This document shows, one piece after another, positions 33,240-41,864 of a stretch of DNA of 64,000 nt. The stretch spans positions 71,269 to 135,268 of the forward strand of contig JAQUXR010000003.1 of assembly GCA_028692275.1 (NCBI GenBank), in the 5' to 3' direction. This DNA is from Frisingicoccus sp009929615. Its GTDB lineage: Bacteria; Bacillota; Clostridia; Lachnospirales; Lachnospiraceae. Below the pieces are notes generated by a model, which worked only from the letters and a program-made list of their open reading frames with translations, made no database searches and was not told where the DNA came from. The translations under genes were made by a program, and so were the position numbers. Positions within the stretch are counted from its first letter, which is position 1. Each line of letters begins with the position of its first letter.

Positions 33240-34093
33240 TTTTCCGTCCTTTCGAATATCCCGGATAAGGTTTTATAATCTCTTTCCGGATTTTTAATCT
33301 CAGCGATTTCAACAAGCACTTCCGACAATTTCTGATAGATTTCCAGTTCCCGGTTTTTTCCTGCCAAGGCATTCAAATGGCCTTTGACCGTTTGAATGTC
33401 ACAGCGTTCCACAGGTCCTGTCAACGCTTTTACAGGTCCCTCCTTCGCAACAGATATGCAGTTTTCAACAAAAAGAGGCCTTAATGCTTTCTGCCCACTT
33501 TCCCTGTCAAAACCGCAATCCATAAGCAGACGTACCCCTGTTTCAAACAGACCTGCTGCCAGATTACTGGTAAATACAGCCGCACAATGATAAAGCACCT
33601 TTTGCTCAGCACTGATTATCCGAACCGGATTACCCAGTTTTTCAAAAAATTGCTGCCAAAAATGCAAATACTTCGGCGGTCCTTCAATTGTAAAATAAGC
33701 TTGAGAAATTTCCTGATACGATTGCAACCGACTATGGATTGCAAACAAAGGATGGATAGAATAACCAAACGCTCCCGTCTGATTAATTCCAGAAAATACG
33801 GTGGATGACATCGCACCGCTACAATGACAAATAAACTTGTTTGTCAAACAATATCTTTTTAGAGAATTCCATACCTCTTCAACGGCTCCGTCCGGAACTG
33901 TCAAAAAGAGAGCATCACTCGACATCACTAATTCTTCTAGTGTCTTGTAATACGTTGTATGTGTAAAAATTGATGCCTGCTTCGCTGACTCTTCACTTCG
34001 GCTGTAGTAACCGGATACACACTGGTTATGTTCCGTCATATATCTGCCCAGAGTAAAGCCAACTTTTCCTGCACCGACAAATCCTATCCTCAT
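33236..34093 (-). CDS. panG: Rossmann/DUF2520 protein, probable PanG-type ketopantoate reductase
   Basis: About 285 aa. N-terminal NADP-type Rossmann motif GFVGAGKVGFTLGRYM; the C-terminal helical DUF2520 domain contains HCAAVFTSNLAAGLFETG. PanG proteins of this class were reported to replace PanE as ketopantoate reductase in Francisella and some Firmicutes. Position as the first gene of panGBCD and coupling to panB support that role, and no panE or ilvC is present in the window. The frame extends to 34195, but the ATG at 34093 has AAGGTGA five bases upstream and begins directly with the Rossmann fold; that ribosome binding site lies in a hairpin. Confidence 0.82.
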   Translation of the reverse strand: MRIGFVGAGKVGFTLGRYMTEHNQCVSGYYSRSEESAKQASIFTHTTYYKTLEELVMSSDALFLTVPDGAVEEVWNSLKRYCLTNKFICHCSGAMSSTVFSGINQTGAFGYSIHPLFAIHSRLQSYQEISQAYFTIEGPPKYLHFWQQFFEKLGNPVRIISAEQKVLYHCAAVFTSNLAAGLFETGVRLLMDCGFDRESGQKALRPLFVENCISVAKEGPVKALTGPVERCDIQTVKGHLNALAGKNRELEIYQKLSEVLVEIAEIKNPERDYKTLSGIFERTEK

Positions 34094-34098
34094 TAGAA

Positions 34099-34118
34099 TC
34101 ACCTTCCTTCCAAGGTGA
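34099..34118 (-). promoter_or_regulatory. Hairpin sequestering the panG ribosome binding site
   Basis: Perfect 7-base stem TCACCTT / AAGGTGA with a 6-base loop GGAAGG on the minus strand. The 3' arm is the panG ribosome binding site, so folding should block initiation. This looks like a translational expression platform of the leader. Confidence 0.65.
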
Positions 34119-34204
34119 CGCCCTCGTGAAATCTCATTCGATAACGATATAAGTTCCATCCAGATTCTTTTAGAATCAACAGGATTTGCAAACAAGTTTG
34201 TCTA

Positions 34205-34231
34205 GGTATAGTTTCCTGGAGAATACTATCC
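34205..34231 (-). ncRNA. Candidate pan-motif hairpin in the leader of the pan operon
   Basis: On the minus strand GG-ATAGT-(A)-TTC-TCCAG-GAA-ACTAT-(A)-CC folds into a stem with two bulged adenosines on opposite strands separated by five base pairs. The pan RNA motif, found upstream of pantothenate genes, is described as a stem-loop with two conserved bulged A residues. The predicted transcript start is at about 34231, so the hairpin would be at the 5' end of the mRNA. Assignment is by structure and context, not by covariance search. Confidence 0.55.
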
Positions 34232-34237
34232 GCGTTC

Positions 34238-34265
34238 ATTATATCACAATCTTTTTTATTGTACA
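34238..34265 (-). promoter_or_regulatory. Promoter of the pan-coa operon
   Basis: Minus-strand TATAAT at 34238-34243 with a weak -35 TGTACA (34260-34265) at 16-base spacing. About 140 bases of leader precede the panG ATG. Confidence 0.55.
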
Positions 34266-34277
34266 GTGATAAATAAA

Positions 34278-34331
34278 AATACAGCCATTAAATCATGTTC
34301 AAAAATCAGAACATGTTTAACAGCTGTATTT
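34278..34331 (-). terminator. pyrC terminator
   Basis: Long two-part stem: outer AAATACAGC / GCTGTATTT and inner CATGTTC / GAACATG with flanking AAA/TTT pairs. Followed on the minus strand by TTTTATTTA. It ends the pyrC transcript just upstream of the pan promoter. Confidence 0.85.
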
Positions 34332-34340
34332 ATAATGAAT

Positions 34341-35618
34341 TTAATCCCTGTAAACAACCTTTCCGTCACAGATTGTATATTTCACTTTCCCCTGAAGTTT
34401 TTCACCAATAAAAGGTGAATTGGAGGATTTGGATTTGAATGTTTCCACTGTCCAGCACTCATCCTTGTCAAAAATCAAAATATCAGCTTTGCCGCCAACA
34501 GCAATATATCCCGCATCCAGATGGTAAAGCCCTGCCGGATTTACTGTCAGTTTTTCTAAAAACCGGCTGAGACTTAAATGCTCCGGCACAACAAGATTTG
34601 TTATTCCGAGGGCTAGGGCTGTTTCCAAACCAATCATACCGCTTGGAGCTGACTTAATATCCTTTGCCTTCTCCTCAGAACTATGGGGTGCATGGTCTGT
34701 CGCAATACAATCAATCGTTCCATCCTTTAAGCCCTGAATGATGGCCATTCGGTCCGCTTCTCCACGAATCGGAGGATTAACCTTTGCCAGCGTCCCTTTA
34801 TCCAGCACTGCCTTTTCCGTCAGCGAAAAATGCTGAGGCGTAGCCTCTGCATAGATATGGCCGCCTAAAGTTTTCATTAAACGGACAATTTCCACAGAGG
34901 TTTTACTGCTGATATGCTGGATATTCACAATGGCTCCGGAGGTCAAGGCCAATGCACAGTCTCTTGCTACAAGGACATCCTCTGCAACTGCAGGGGCACC
35001 TTCCACACCAACAGCCTTGGAAACTTCCCCTTGATTAATTCCAAAACTACCTATCAGTGCCGGGTCCTCTTCATGGAAACTCAACGGCACATCCAATGCC
35101 TTTGCCAGCTTCATGGCCTCCAGAACAACCGCCGTATCTGCTATCGGTACGCCATCATCTGTAAAACCTACAGCACCCAGTTTTTTAAGCTTCTCCATAT
35201 CCGTCAGCTCTTTGCCGCCAAAACCTTTGGTAATGGCCGCTGTGTTTAAGACATGCACGGGAAGATTTGCTGCCTTATCCCGAAGATACTTTAGCGTTTC
35301 CTCATTATCCACCACCGGTTTGGTATTGGCCATACATATAACTGTCGTATAACCACCTGCTGCCGCTGCCGCTGCACCTGTTTCCATATCTTCTTTATAA
35401 GTAAATCCCGGGTCTCTGAAATGCACATGGACATCCACCAGTCCCGGTGCCACGATAAGCCCCGATGCATCAATGACCTCATCACCTTCATGCCGTTTTA
35501 AGTCCGCTGTTCCCGCCGGAGTAATTCCTGCGATTCGCTCCCGTTCTATACAAATATCACAAATCTGGTCCGTCTGGCTTTTTGGGTCTATCAATCGTCC
35601 ATTTTTTATCCAAAGCAT
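34341..35618 (-). CDS. pyrC: Dihydroorotase
   Basis: 425 aa class I dihydroorotase of pyrimidine synthesis. Metal-binding motif VDVHVHFRDPGFTYKED near residue 65, later CIATDHAPHSSEEK and a C-terminal amidohydrolase composite domain. Other pyr genes are absent here, but uraA lies 17 kb away. The frame opens at 35636, but those codons include the AGGAGG; the ATG at 35618 has seven-base spacing and is chosen. It starts 28 bases after the dehydrogenase gene. Confidence 0.93.
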   Translation of the reverse strand: MLWIKNGRLIDPKSQTDQICDICIERERIAGITPAGTADLKRHEGDEVIDASGLIVAPGLVDVHVHFRDPGFTYKEDMETGAAAAAAGGYTTVICMANTKPVVDNEETLKYLRDKAANLPVHVLNTAAITKGFGGKELTDMEKLKKLGAVGFTDDGVPIADTAVVLEAMKLAKALDVPLSFHEEDPALIGSFGINQGEVSKAVGVEGAPAVAEDVLVARDCALALTSGAIVNIQHISSKTSVEIVRLMKTLGGHIYAEATPQHFSLTEKAVLDKGTLAKVNPPIRGEADRMAIIQGLKDGTIDCIATDHAPHSSEEKAKDIKSAPSGMIGLETALALGITNLVVPEHLSLSRFLEKLTVNPAGLYHLDAGYIAVGGKADILIFDKDECWTVETFKSKSSNSPFIGEKLQGKVKYTICDGKVVYRD

Positions 35619-35646
35619 CTTCCATCCTCCTTGCATATTACTTCTA

Positions 35647-36528
35647 TTATTCCCAGCTATCCTGGAGTTTTTTCATATCTTCAAACTTTTTATCCCTTAG
35701 GGATACCGCTTCTTTATCCCTGCCATCACTATAGTCATAAAAACCTCTGCCGCTTTTTACACCATAACATTCCTGTTCATACAAGTCCTTAATAAGCTTT
35801 TGAGGTTCTTTTTCATCACATAAGTCTTTGTTTAAATATTCTGAAATGTGATAAAAGGTATCCAGCCCGCCAAAATCAGCCACCTCAAAAGGTCCATAGG
35901 CCGCATAACGAAAGCCCAGACCATATTTCATAACCTTATCCACATCTTCCGGCGTTGCTGTGCCTTTTTCCACAATATCCATACATTCTCTCAAAACAGC
36001 AAACTGAATCCGGTTTGCTATAAAACCCGCCACATCATTCTGACAGATAACCGGCTTCTTTCCAATGGCCTCTGCCAATGTATAAACCTGCTGTACATAA
36101 CCATCGGATGTCTCATCATTTCGGATAATCTCAATAAGGGGAATAAGATTTGACGGATTAAACCAGTGCATTCCCAGAAACCGTTCTTTACCTTGAACCC
36201 TTTCACAGATTTTATTAATAGAAAGACCTGAAGTATTCGTCGCCAAAATGGTTTCCGGCATCACAATCTTAGAAATCCTTTCAAAAAAGTCCTGCTTTGT
36301 ATCCAGATTCTCTACGATGGACTCAATAATAATTTCACAGTCCTTCAAATCCTCTAAATCTGTTGTATAGTTGACCGAATGTTCATCCCCAAGATGAATG
36401 ATTTTTTCAGCTCTGCTTAAAGAAGCATCTGTCCTTCCATAAATCCATGTTTCATAGCCCTGTTCCGCAAAAATCTGTGCCATGCTGGCACCCATAAGTC
36501 CCGTCCCGCAAATGCCTATTTTCTTCAT
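35647..36528 (-). CDS. 3-hydroxyacyl-CoA dehydrogenase family protein
   Basis: 293 aa, length of 3-hydroxybutyryl-CoA dehydrogenase. N-terminal NAD motif GICGTGLMGASMAQIFAEQG, then NTSGLSI, the catalytic His region LGMHWFNPSNLIPLIEI, and NRIQFAVLRE. Probably oxidises or reduces a 3-hydroxyacyl-CoA (butyrate-type metabolism). The rest of a butyrate operon (crotonase, thiolase, Bcd) is not adjacent, so the physiological substrate is open. Confidence 0.87.
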   Translation of the reverse strand: MKKIGICGTGLMGASMAQIFAEQGYETWIYGRTDASLSRAEKIIHLGDEHSVNYTTDLEDLKDCEIIIESIVENLDTKQDFFERISKIVMPETILATNTSGLSINKICERVQGKERFLGMHWFNPSNLIPLIEIIRNDETSDGYVQQVYTLAEAIGKKPVICQNDVAGFIANRIQFAVLRECMDIVEKGTATPEDVDKVMKYGLGFRYAAYGPFEVADFGGLDTFYHISEYLNKDLCDEKEPQKLIKDLYEQECYGVKSGRGFYDYSDGRDKEAVSLRDKKFEDMKKLQDSWE

Positions 36529-36540
36529 GCTTCTGCCTCC

Positions 36541-37530
36541 TCAGCCTTCGTATTGGTCCAGTAATTCTTTAAGAAACCGGCGGTATTTTCCAACCACTTT
36601 CTCCGGGGTAAGAATTTGCACACCTTTACCCAGACCGGACAGCCAGCCAAAAAACGGATTGCTGACAACAACAGGAACTCTTACATCAAAATGATTTTCA
36701 TCCACCGGCCGTATACTGATATCTTTACCAAACCGGTCAATGACAACCCCGATAAAACGATTTTCAAAACGAATCTTTACGCCTTCCTCTTCACCGGCAA
36801 ACATTCCAAATATCTTCTTCGAGAAATCCGCCGTATCAAAATGCTCAAAATGTTCCCGTCCCACTCTCGGTGCCTTCGTCATTTCAATGGATAACATCTT
36901 ATCCACCCGGTAATGTTTGACAATTCCCGCTTCTTCATCAAAGCCGAGCAGATAATAATTCTCATCCTCCCAGGTCAGTACCCAGGGACTGATACAGTAT
37001 TTCCCACCGCCTTTTTTTAGAGTCATGGTTTTCGGAACAGTCCACTCAAAATACTGAAACTCAATTTTAACATTCGCCGATATGGCATTGTGAATTTTAT
37101 CCACATTATAATAGATACTTTCATTCATTGTCTTAATCCGGTTAGCCACAAAAACCTGACGTTGAAGCTGACGGGCTTCAAAATGGCTTGTCAGACTTTC
37201 CAATTTTTCAATCAGTTCAGCGGACTTTTTCGCTGTAATAAATTTGGATGACTGAACCACATCCACTAACAGTTTCAACTCTGCCAGTTCAAAATCCCGG
37301 CTCGCCAGGTAATAGCCGGAAGGCTGTTCCCGACGATTTAAAATATCCATTCCAAATACTCTTAATACCTCAATATCCGTATAAATGCTTTTACGTTCTG
37401 CCTGAATTCCATAAAGAGCCAGTTCATCAATTAACGCCTGGGTATTCATGGGATGATTTTCATCGGTCTTTTCTAAAAAGGCCCGCATCAGATACAATAT
37501 TTTTATCTTTTGATTTGGTGATTTTGCCAT
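36541..37530 (-). CDS. HTH-WYL transcriptional regulator
   Basis: About 329 aa. N-terminal winged helix (KIKILYLMRAFLEKTDENH, then SIYTDIEVLRVFGMDI), a central WYL domain (YCISPWVLTWEDENYYLLGF, then KHYRVDKMLSIEM) and a C-terminal WCX extension. WYL domains sense small ligands or nucleic acids. The frame opens at 37674 inside the upstream gene; the ATGs at 37539 and 37530 are the realistic starts (AAAGG nine bases before 37530). The promoter overlaps a TGTCC-N8-GGACA palindrome, suggesting self-repression. Confidence 0.87.
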   Translation of the reverse strand: MAKSPNQKIKILYLMRAFLEKTDENHPMNTQALIDELALYGIQAERKSIYTDIEVLRVFGMDILNRREQPSGYYLASRDFELAELKLLVDVVQSSKFITAKKSAELIEKLESLTSHFEARQLQRQVFVANRIKTMNESIYYNVDKIHNAISANVKIEFQYFEWTVPKTMTLKKGGGKYCISPWVLTWEDENYYLLGFDEEAGIVKHYRVDKMLSIEMTKAPRVGREHFEHFDTADFSKKIFGMFAGEEEGVKIRFENRFIGVVIDRFGKDISIRPVDENHFDVRVPVVVSNPFFGWLSGLGKGVQILTPEKVVGKYRRFLKELLDQYEG

Positions 37531-37570
37531 AACCTTCATCCTTTCCAAAAGGGGCTGCCTATATGAATCT

Positions 37571-37599
37571 ATTATATCAGTGTCCTTTAAAAAGGACAA
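37571..37599 (-). promoter_or_regulatory. WYL gene promoter with palindromic operator
   Basis: Minus-strand TTGTCC (37594-37599) and TATAAT (37571-37576) are 17 bases apart. The spacer holds the perfect palindrome TGTCCTTT-AA-AAAGGACA (37581-37598), which also covers the stop codon of the preceding MATE gene. A related 18-base palindrome occurs at 57356-57373. Confidence 0.65.
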
Positions 37600-38861
37600 T
37601 CCCCCTTCATGGAGATTCCAAAGACAATGGCCTCCGAAACGGTCAGGGACATCCATACCCCCGTCATCCCCCATAGTGCCGACATAATAAAGGCAACAGG
37701 AATGATTACCACAATTCCCCTGAGCATAGAAAGTAAAAATGCTTTTTGGGGCTTATCTACGGAACTGAAATAAATAGCTATTATAATATTTAAACCGGCA
37801 AAGAAGAAGGAAGTAAAATAAATACGAAGTCCTGTCACTGCCATAGACGATAATTCCGGATTCATATCCCGGTTAAATACATCTGCCATGGGCTGTGCAA
37901 AAACAAAAGACAGACCATAAACCACAATCGAAATTCCCAGAGCCAGACATATGCCGTATTTCAACAATTTCTTTATATTATCTTTTTCACCTCTGCCGTA
38001 ACTCTGACTCAAAATCGGCTGTATTCCCTGAGAAATACCTGTAAACACCGACGTAACGACAAGGGCTATATTAACAACAATACCGTAAGCGGCAACACCC
38101 AGATTCCCAGTGAGCCGTAAAATAATCACATTAAATACAAGAATCACCACACCTGAGGAAATCTCTGTAATTAAAGATGCACTGCCCAGGGATACAATAT
38201 CTTTTATCATCCGAAACTCCGGTCTGCAGGAAACCAGTTTGAATGTATTATGCTTCTTATAAAAATGAGAAGATAAAATTAAAAGACTGATAATCGGTGC
38301 CAGTCCGGTGGCTATGGCCGCTCCAAGCATTCCCATCTGCATCGGAAATACGAGAATATAATCAAGAACAATATTCGACAGACTGCCTATAATCATCCCC
38401 GCCATAGCAAGGTGGGGACCACCATCAGTTCGTACAAAGCACAGGACCAGATTATTGGTCAAAAACATGGGTGAAAAGCACAAAATAATTCTCAGATAAG
38501 TCGCTGTATAACCGAAAGTTGCACTGTCCGCCCCCAGCAATCCGGCAAGATATCCCGGCAGAAATATACCGGCAGCCACAAAAAGAGCGGCAGCCATACA
38601 CAAAAAGTACAGGGCCTGTGTAAACACGGTAGTGGATTTCGTTATTGAAAACCTTGTCGCTCCACCCATGCCTATCATGAGCCCTGTGCCATGAATTAAG
38701 CTGTAAACAGGAATTGTCAGATTTAATGCAGTCAAACCATCTGCTCCTACACCTCTGGCAATAAAAAAGGTGTCCGCCAGAATATAGCATGACAATCCAA
38801 TCATCCCCAAAATATTTGCGGATACATATTTTATAAAAAGCTGCCGTATGTTACTACTCAT
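37587..38861 (-). CDS. MATE family efflux transporter
   Basis: About 424 aa, twelve hydrophobic segments, opening with IRQLFIKYVSANILGMIGLS and YILADTFFIARGVGADGL. Resembles the MepA/DinF branch of MATE exporters. The frame extends upstream to 38945, but GGGGGA before the ATG at 38861 supports that start. The C-terminus ends soon after the last helix in GISMKGDCPF, and its stop codon lies within the WYL operator. Confidence 0.87.
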   Translation of the reverse strand: MSSNIRQLFIKYVSANILGMIGLSCYILADTFFIARGVGADGLTALNLTIPVYSLIHGTGLMIGMGGATRFSITKSTTVFTQALYFLCMAAALFVAAGIFLPGYLAGLLGADSATFGYTATYLRIILCFSPMFLTNNLVLCFVRTDGGPHLAMAGMIIGSLSNIVLDYILVFPMQMGMLGAAIATGLAPIISLLILSSHFYKKHNTFKLVSCRPEFRMIKDIVSLGSASLITEISSGVVILVFNVIILRLTGNLGVAAYGIVVNIALVVTSVFTGISQGIQPILSQSYGRGEKDNIKKLLKYGICLALGISIVVYGLSFVFAQPMADVFNRDMNPELSSMAVTGLRIYFTSFFFAGLNIIIAIYFSSVDKPQKAFLLSMLRGIVVIIPVAFIMSALWGMTGVWMSLTVSEAIVFGISMKGDCPF

Positions 38862-38877
38862 CGATGTCCCCCATGTC

Positions 38878-39534
38878 TTAAAGCAAAAGCTGTTTTTTTG
38901 CTTCGTCAAATCTTTTTTCAAACTGAGAAAAGAAATCATCTTCAAATGAATAACTTTCCAAATAAAATTTTTGAAGAATATACAGACTCACCTGTCTGCG
39001 TAAACTGTCGTTATTTTTAGTATTCAGCATCTCTTCTACATCTGTCAGGAAGAAATGCCACTGTCCCACTAAATCTTCATATTTTTTTAATTCCGGCTCA
39101 TCGAGCCATTTCTTCACTTTGACCTTTAAAGGATGGGCATTTTGACATTCATTAATCTGAAGAAAATATTTAAAGCTTCTATCTTCATAATATCTGCCTA
39201 AGGGAAACAAACGGCATATATCCGGTCTGAATCCATGAATTGTGCATTTGTTCTCATTGTCCAGAAAATGGCACTTTTCTCCCACACCATCCATTTTTAT
39301 ATTTGGGAGTATAATTCCGTCAACCACATTCAGTTCAATTTTATCATTTATAAGGCTCTCAAAATCCACTTTTAAATTCGATATTATTCGAAAAATATCT
39401 AATGGAGACAAAACGATACTCTGTCCCATTCCCTGACAGCAACCACCACAGCCGGCACACCCTGCCTTTACCATATCATTCACTTCATAGAACCTTCCAT
39501 CGGATATTTCTTCCATTGTCACATTCCGTTTCAT
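38878..39534 (-). CDS. YkgJ-family cysteine cluster protein
   Basis: 218 aa. Cys motifs CAGCGGCCQG (near residue 25), KCHFLDNENKCTIH and RPDICRLFPLG are the CxxCxxCC...C...C...CR.FPLG pattern of UPF0153/YkgJ proteins, thought to bind Zn or an Fe-S cluster. The function is unknown. The frame opens at 39594; GGAG eight bases before the ATG at 39534 supports that start. 16 bases before the MATE gene and divergent from the NSS transporter. Confidence 0.85.
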   Translation of the reverse strand: MKRNVTMEEISDGRFYEVNDMVKAGCAGCGGCCQGMGQSIVLSPLDIFRIISNLKVDFESLINDKIELNVVDGIILPNIKMDGVGEKCHFLDNENKCTIHGFRPDICRLFPLGRYYEDRSFKYFLQINECQNAHPLKVKVKKWLDEPELKKYEDLVGQWHFFLTDVEEMLNTKNNDSLRRQVSLYILQKFYLESYSFEDDFFSQFEKRFDEAKKQLLL

Positions 39535-39572
39535 CTTCTCATCTCCATTCTTTTTTATATTATAGTACATCC

Positions 39573-39601
39573 TTGCCATTTTGGCTATTTTCATATATAA
39601 T
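39573..39601 (+). promoter_or_regulatory. Promoter of the NSS transporter gene
   Basis: TTGCCA (39573-39578) and TATAAT (39596-39601) at 17-base spacing, 33 bases before the ATG; GGGAGG ribosome binding site follows. Confidence 0.65.
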
Positions 39602-39633
39602 CGAGATACTATTTCCGGGAGGATTTACAAAAT

Positions 39634-40950
39634 ATGGAAAACAAATCAAAAAATACATTTAACACCCGGCTTGGATTTATCCTTGCCTCTGTTGGTTCAG
39701 CCATTGGCATGGGAAATATCTGGATGTTCCCATATCGCCTGGGACAGAACGGCGGTGCCGCCTTTCTTATCCCTTACTTCCTTTTTATTGTTCTTTTTGG
39801 CTATGTGGGCCTGTCCGGTGAATTTGCTTTAGGACGTATGACAGGAACCGGTCCGATAGGTGCCTACGACACAGCCATGAAAACCAGAGGATGGAAAGGT
39901 GGTAAATTTCTCGGTGCCATTCCTCTGATTGGTTCTTTTGGTATTGCTATCGGATATTCCGTTATTGTCGGCTGGGTTCTTCGTTCCATGTTTGGTTCAC
40001 TGACGAATCAAATTGCCCGTACCGGAGCCGAAGCCTATTTTGCTCAGGCCACTTCATCTTTCGGTAGTGTTCCCTGGCATCTGATAGTCATCCTGCTTAC
40101 AGCCTTTATCCTGATGCGTGGTGTCACCAAAGGTATTGAAAAAATAAATGCCGTTTTAATGCCGGCCTTTTTTATTTTATTTTTCATCATCGCCATCCGG
40201 GTAGCTTTCCTTCCCGGTTCCCTCGAAGGCTATAAATACTTATTTATTCCTGACTGGAGTGCTTTATTAAAAGTCAACACATGGATTATGGCGATGGGGC
40301 AGGCCTTTTTCTCCCTCTCCATTACGGGTTCCGGTATGATTATCTACGGAAGCTACCTAAGTAAATCCGAGAACATTATTCATTCTTCATGTATGACAGC
40401 CCTTCTGGATACCTGTGCCGCACTTTTAGCCGGCCTTGCTATTATTCCTGCTGTTTTTGCTTTTCAGATGGACCCGGCTTCCGGACCACCTCTGATGTTT
40501 ATCACCCTGCCAAAGGTCTTTTCACAGATACCTTTTGGAAACGTCATCGGAACTATCTTCTTTCTTTCGGTCCTCTTTGCCGGAATAACCTCTCTGATGA
40601 ACATGTTCGAAGTATGTGGTGAAGCCTTGCAGAAAAGCCTTGGCTTAAGCAGACATTCAGCCATTGCCCTGGCCTCCGGCCTGATTTTCCTTATCGGCCT
40701 TTTCATTGAAAATGAAGCCCGGCTTGGAAGCTGGATGGACGTCATTACCATTTATGTTGTTCCATTTGGTGCTTTGCTCGGCGCCTTTATGATTTACTGG
40801 GTTCTGGATACGAAGATTATTCACAAAGAATTGAATCTTGGTGCCGGAAAATCTGTCGGAAAACTTTTTACATTCCTTTCTAAATACGTATATGCCATCT
40901 TAACGGTGGTTGTATTTATTCTGGGCATAATTTATGGCGGCATCGGTTGA
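39634..40950 (+). CDS. Sodium-dependent NSS-family transporter
   Basis: 438 aa with 11-12 helices, the bacterial neurotransmitter:sodium symporter length. TM1 reads LGFILASVGSAIGMGNIWMF with the unwound Gly/Ala region of the Na+ and substrate sites; TM6 region is AFFSLSITGSGMIIYGSYL. Probably imports an amino acid (LeuT/MhsT/TnaT-like); substrate not readable. Single-gene transcript; its stop codon lies in the loop of a perfect hairpin. Confidence 0.9.
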   Translation: MENKSKNTFNTRLGFILASVGSAIGMGNIWMFPYRLGQNGGAAFLIPYFLFIVLFGYVGLSGEFALGRMTGTGPIGAYDTAMKTRGWKGGKFLGAIPLIGSFGIAIGYSVIVGWVLRSMFGSLTNQIARTGAEAYFAQATSSFGSVPWHLIVILLTAFILMRGVTKGIEKINAVLMPAFFILFFIIAIRVAFLPGSLEGYKYLFIPDWSALLKVNTWIMAMGQAFFSLSITGSGMIIYGSYLSKSENIIHSSCMTALLDTCAALLAGLAIIPAVFAFQMDPASGPPLMFITLPKVFSQIPFGNVIGTIFFLSVLFAGITSLMNMFEVCGEALQKSLGLSRHSAIALASGLIFLIGLFIENEARLGSWMDVITIYVVPFGALLGAFMIYWVLDTKIIHKELNLGAGKSVGKLFTFLSKYVYAILTVVVFILGIIYGGIG

Positions 40951-40964
40951 TGCCGCCATAAATT
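40929..40964. terminator. Hairpin enclosing the NSS stop codon
   Basis: Perfect 16-base stem AATTTATGGCGGCATC / GATGCCGCCATAAATT around the loop GGTT; the TGA stop (40948-40950) straddles loop and stem. No T-run follows on either strand. Possible terminator or mRNA 3' stabiliser between convergent genes. Confidence 0.65.
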
Positions 40965-41000
40965 ATGTCAGTAAACGAATAATCAAAAATCTTTGACATC

Positions 41001-41864
41001 CTATAAAACCCTGTAAATTCCAATGCCCATCGCTCCCGGTCCTGTATGGGAAGCAATGCTGCATCCTAAATCTTCATACTTCACTTCATATCCGGGGAAG
41101 TACTCTGCCACTTCCAAACGCCATGCTTCGGCCTCCTCCGGGTTCTGAATGGTTCCCGCTGTGGCAATTCGCAGCCCGGACATATCTCCATCCGAAAAAC
41201 GATTTTCCAAATCCGCTTTTAAAGCTTCGAGTAATTTGGCTCTGCACCGTTTCATTCCCCGGGCTTTGGCATAAGAATCCAGCTTATCACCCTGTATGGA
41301 CAAAATCGGTTTAATATTAAGAACGCTGCCAATCGCAGCCGTTGCCGCTGTAATACGTCCGCCTTTTTTTAGGAATTCCAGCGTTTCTACTGCAATATAA
41401 ATGCTGGCCTCAAAAGATTCTTTTTCCAGTATTTCTTTAATTTCTGCAGCAGATTTCCCTTCTGAAACAAGCTTGATTCCATCCAGAACAGAACCATGCT
41501 GTGTTACCGAAATCCGGTGGTTATCCACCACCTGAACATTTCCCTTGTAGTCCTCCGCCAGCATTGCTGCACTGGCATAAGAATTACTTAGACCGCTGGA
41601 CATAGGGATATAAACAATCTCATCATATCCTGATGCCAGAACTTTATCCCAAAGACTTAAAATGTCCCCCGGCGAAGGCTGGGATGTGGAAACGTCATAA
41701 CCGCCTGTCAGATTCTCAAAAAAAGCCTCCTGGGTCAGATTCTTCCCTTCAAAATAAGTCTTATTATCAATAATCACTGGCATAGGAACGATAAATATAC
41801 CAAGATGCTTTCCTTCTTCCTGTGATATTCCACTGTTGCTGTCCGTTATAACTGCCGTCCTCAT
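41001..41864 (-). CDS. DegV family fatty-acid-binding protein
   Basis: 287 aa. N-terminal AVITDSNSGISQEEG and the segments YDVSTSQPSPGDILSLWD and IVYIPMSSGLSNSYASAAML are typical of DegV, which binds fatty acids (FakB role, delivering acyl chains to FakA kinase). No FakA gene is adjacent. ATG overlaps the stop of the MATE gene (ATGA). C-terminal SHTGPGAMGIG is conserved. Confidence 0.9.
   Translation of the reverse strand: MRTAVITDSNSGISQEEGKHLGIFIVPMPVIIDNKTYFEGKNLTQEAFFENLTGGYDVSTSQPSPGDILSLWDKVLASGYDEIVYIPMSSGLSNSYASAAMLAEDYKGNVQVVDNHRISVTQHGSVLDGIKLVSEGKSAAEIKEILEKESFEASIYIAVETLEFLKKGGRITAATAAIGSVLNIKPILSIQGDKLDSYAKARGMKRCRAKLLEALKADLENRFSDGDMSGLRIATAGTIQNPEEAEAWRLEVAEYFPGYEVKYEDLGCSIASHTGPGAMGIGIYRVL

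Noticed and set aside
36541..37530. WYL regulator as a defence-system regulator
   Set aside because: WYL proteins often accompany defence systems, but none is nearby; metabolic and transport genes surround it.
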